Shown piece after piece: positions 59,619 to 64,000 of a stretch of 64,000 nt of DNA (position 1 is the stretch's first letter; each line of letters opens with the position of its first letter). A program made the translations under genes and the position numbers. Below the pieces are notes generated by a model. The model was not told the DNA's origin, ran no database searches, and was given only the letters and a program-made list of their open reading frames with translations. Source of the stretch: Dyella sp. C11 (GTDB lineage Bacteria; Pseudomonadota; Gammaproteobacteria; Xanthomonadales; Rhodanobacteraceae). The stretch spans positions 54,276 to 118,275 of the forward strand of contig NZ_QAVX01000004.1 of assembly GCF_003121485.1 (NCBI RefSeq), given 5' to 3'.

Positions 59619-60690
59619 ATGCATCTGGAAAGTCTGCGCATCCGCGGTTTGCGTTGCCTGGAAGACGTGGTTCTGCCATTGGCTCCCGGTGTGTCGGTGT
59701 TTGCCGGTGCCAATGGCGCGGGCAAGACCAGCGTGCTGGAAGCGGCGTTTCTGCTCTCGCACGCCCGGTCGTTCCGGGCGGGAGCAAAAGACGCGTTGCT
59801 TCAGCGCGGTGCGGATTCACTCTCGGTCTTTGCCGAGTTGAGGCATGGGGATGGCCGGGGAAGCCGGCTCGGCCTGGGGCGGCAGGGTTCCAGGTGGGAA
59901 GCTCGAAAAGACGGCGAGGTGGTAAGCCTTAGCGAACTGGTGGGGGAGTGCGCCGTCGTTTGCTTTGAACCGGGCTCCCACGCCCTGATTGCCGGTGGCG
60001 CGGAAGAGCGGCGCCGTTACCTCGATTGGGGCGTGTTCCACGTGGAACACGAATTCATGGGCGCCTGGAGGCGCTACCAGCGGGCGCTCAAGCAGAGAAA
60101 TGCCCTACTGCGCCAATCCATGTCGATTCCAGAGGCGCTATTCCTCCCCTGGGAGGCCGAACTGGATGCAACGGCGACTCTGATTGACCACATGCGGCAA
60201 CTGTATTTGACGGCACTCCGCCCCCATATAGAAACCACGATGCGAAGCTTGCTGCCTGAGCTTGGTGCGGGGGAGTTGCGCTACCGGCGCGGGTGGGCTG
60301 AAGAATCGACGCTGGGAGCGCTGCTTTCCAGCCCCCGCGGTCGGGATCTTTCGCGGGGGCACACCACACTGGGCTCCCACCGGGCCGATTGGTCGATTGC
60401 ATTCGAGCATGCGCCCCAGAGGGAACATCTTTCCCGAGGCCAGGAGAAGCTCACGGCACTGGGCTGCATGCTGGCCCAGGCGGCGCTTTACGCCGAGCGG
60501 AAGGGCGAGTGGCCCGTGGTTTGCCTGGACGATCTGGCCTCGGAACTGGACAAGGCGCATCAGGCCGCCGTGGTAAGCCAGTTGCAGGCGGTGGGCGCCC
60601 AGGTACTGGTCACGGGAACCGAGGTTCCTGAGGCGCTCCAGGGCAGCCCAGCGCTCGTGTTCCACGTGGAACAAGGTCGTCTCAACCCCC

Positions 60691-60698
<8 letters not shown>
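59619..60698 (+). CDS. recF: DNA replication and repair protein RecF
   Basis: RecF loads RecA at gapped DNA through RecOR. The 359-residue SMC-like ATPase has Walker A FAGANGAGKTSVLEA near residue 28, the signature LSRGQEKLTALG near 270, and Walker B VVCLDDLASELDK near 300. HARSFRAG is also typical. The ATG at 59619 (MHLESLRIRGL) is the family start. Two perfect 16-bp palindromes inside the gene (60034-60049 and 60658-60673) match parS; they encode F-H-V-E in both places. Confidence 0.95.
60034..60049. promoter_or_regulatory. parS-like ParB site 1 within recF
   Basis: TGTTCCACGTGGAACA is a perfect 16-base palindrome identical to the parS consensus of Pseudomonas chromosomes. It lies inside recF, 3.2 kb from dnaA, where ParB-rich centromere regions usually are. 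Confidence 0.85.
60658..60673. promoter_or_regulatory. parS-like ParB site 2 at the recF 3' end
   Basis: The same perfect TGTTCCACGTGGAACA recurs 624 bases after the first. It abuts the gyrB promoter (-10 at 60694), so ParB bound here could also affect gyrB. Confidence 0.85.
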
Positions 60699-63191
<2,493 letters not shown>

Positions 63192-63198
63192 CCAGGTC

Positions 63199-63243
63199 GA
63201 GCCGGGGGCGGTGCGAGGTCTTCGCATCCCCTCGGCTTTTTTT
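63199..63243 (+). terminator. terminator of gyrB
   Basis: AGCCG pairs with CGGCT and GGGG with CCCC around an inner GTGCGA/TCGCAT stem, followed by seven T residues. Confidence 0.75.
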
Positions 63244-63501
63244 CGACATCGCGTACTAACGCGTTAGTGCACTATCTAAAGTCAGGAAAACGGGCGCCGA
63301 TAGCGTGTTTCCAGGCCAAAAAGTCACGGGTCACAGTGACCTCCGCCTTGAAAATCAGGTCCAGTCGCGTCCGTATGGTTCAACTTATTGATTTTTAACA
63401 AACTTTATTGCCGCGTTGCGACTTGTTATCTACGGCCTAGTCAGGTTACGCTCAGCGATCCCCCGCGCCGCAACCGCGCGAAACCTACATTGAGGACTGC
63501 C
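63244..63501 (+). promoter_or_regulatory. upstream region of the TPR gene with two palindromes
   Basis: The region holds ACTAACGCGTTAGT (63255-63268), a perfect 14-base palindrome, and GGTCACAGTGACC (63329-63341), a 13-base perfect inverted repeat. Between them and the ATG is an AT-rich stretch with TTGATTTTTAACAAAC. The palindromes may be operators, but no consensus is recognised. Confidence 0.45.
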
Positions 63502-64000
63502 ATGAAGCGTGTTCCCCTGATCAAGATGCTTGCCGGTACGGCGCTGGCCCTGGCCGTCGTGAGCACTCCGGTCATCGCGAGCGACAGCACTTCCAAGGAC
63601 AAGAAGGAAGCGCTGTACCCGAACGCCACGCGCAAGGAACCGAAGCTGGACCTGACCAGCGAGAAGGACCAGAAGGCCATCAACGACGGCCTCGACGCAG
63701 TCAACAACCAGGACAAGGAAAAGGCGGTCCAGATCCTTCAGCCGATCGCCGACAGCAGCAAGAGCAAGTACGCGCAGGCGCTGGCCCTCCAGGGTCTGGC
63801 GAACGTGCACTACAACGACGGCGACGTGAAGGGCGCCATCGACCTGCTCAACAAGGCGCTTGAGAACGGCACGCTGCCGAACGACACCTACTTCCAGCTC
63901 GAGTACATGCTTGCCCAGTTCTACCTGGCCAACGAGCAGTACCAGCAGAGCATCGACACCGTCGAGAAGTGGCGCGCCGAAGGCAAGAAGGAAACCCCCG
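63502..64000 (+). CDS. periplasmic TPR-type protein, cut by the window end
   Basis: The partial protein (166 codons) starts MKRVPLIKMLAGTALALAVV and has a signal peptide ending near STPVIA. It continues as a lysine-rich stretch and helical TPR-like repeats (INDGLDAVNNQDKEKAVQIL, LALQGLANVHYNDGDVKGAI, YMLAQFYLANEQYQQSID). A ribosome binding site GAGGA precedes the ATG. In Xanthomonadales a related TPR gene after gyrB is followed by tonB and exbBD, which would lie just outside the window. Function is inferred only from that context. Confidence 0.75.
   Translation, partial: MKRVPLIKMLAGTALALAVVSTPVIASDSTSKDKKEALYPNATRKEPKLDLTSEKDQKAINDGLDAVNNQDKEKAVQILQPIADSSKSKYAQALALQGLANVHYNDGDVKGAIDLLNKALENGTLPNDTYFQLEYMLAQFYLANEQYQQSIDTVEKWRAEGKKETP

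Overview
The window is about 64 kb of a GC-rich gammaproteobacterial chromosome that includes the replication origin. Gene content and order point to the Lysobacterales (Xanthomonadales), most likely Rhodanobacteraceae such as Dyella, Luteibacter, Frateuria or Rhodanobacter. The clues are the rpmH-rnpA-yidC / dnaA-dnaN-recF-gyrB block, a short H-NS-like protein of the Xanthomonas type, a PNGase A homologue, many GTAG/GTGG-type REP palindromes, and the XerC-DUF484-DapF-LptM order shared with other gammaproteobacteria. The genus is an inference from gene content; no rRNA or tRNA gene was seen.

Layout. 1-535: 185-bp tandem repeat built around REP hairpins. 0.5-5 kb: minus operon pdxH, yjbQ-like, BtuF-like, facing a glycerate-kinase-like gene across a large inverted duplication; then ybjQ-like and an epimerase. 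4.9-8 kb: aroK-aroB, a WGR protein and hemE. 8.3-17.3 kb: valS, the minus operon pssA / HolD-like / rimI, a DUF4124 protein, proS, an H-NS-like gene and thrE. 18-21 kb: rsmG-parA-parB and a small SPFH protein. 21.5-29 kb: pirin, xthA with a UPF0149 protein, prlC, a cyclic-nucleotide-domain patatin, a gamma-carbonic-anhydrase-like protein and a PTP. 29-33 kb: two TonB-related paralogues, a small lipoprotein and a PNGase A homologue. 33-38 kb: aroE, ykgJ-like, an RLAN-RimK ATP-grasp protein with a divergent GNAT. 38.4-44.5 kb: lptM-dapF-DUF484-xerC-glpM, then hslVU and a partner gene. 45-50 kb: a DPP IV-type peptidase, a GST, a Spy-like protein and ribokinase. 50-56.6 kb: ftsK, mnmE, yidC, rnpA, rpmH, all leading away from the origin. 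56.8-63.2 kb: dnaA, oriC-like DNA, dnaN, recF and gyrB, then a TPR protein cut by the window end.

Most of the window is ordinary core genome: replication, segregation (ParAB with two perfect parS-like palindromes inside recF), tRNA charging, the shikimate pathway, haem, lysine/peptidoglycan precursors, proteolysis and membrane protein insertion. The less expected material lies in non-coding DNA and small proteins. Two diverged copies of a multi-hairpin element (17.59-17.91 kb and 44.69-45.03 kb) keep their GGA-containing loops while their stems change by compensatory substitutions, as expected of a structured RNA or single-stranded DNA element. A mirror-image duplication copies the start of the glycerate kinase gene into the leader of pdxH. 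An LptM-type lipoprotein carries an extra C-terminal domain that is about 70% identical to a separate small lipoprotein beside tonB. The first start codons were chosen by family alignment and overlap with neighbours; most long open frames opposite real genes are GC-driven shadows and are omitted.
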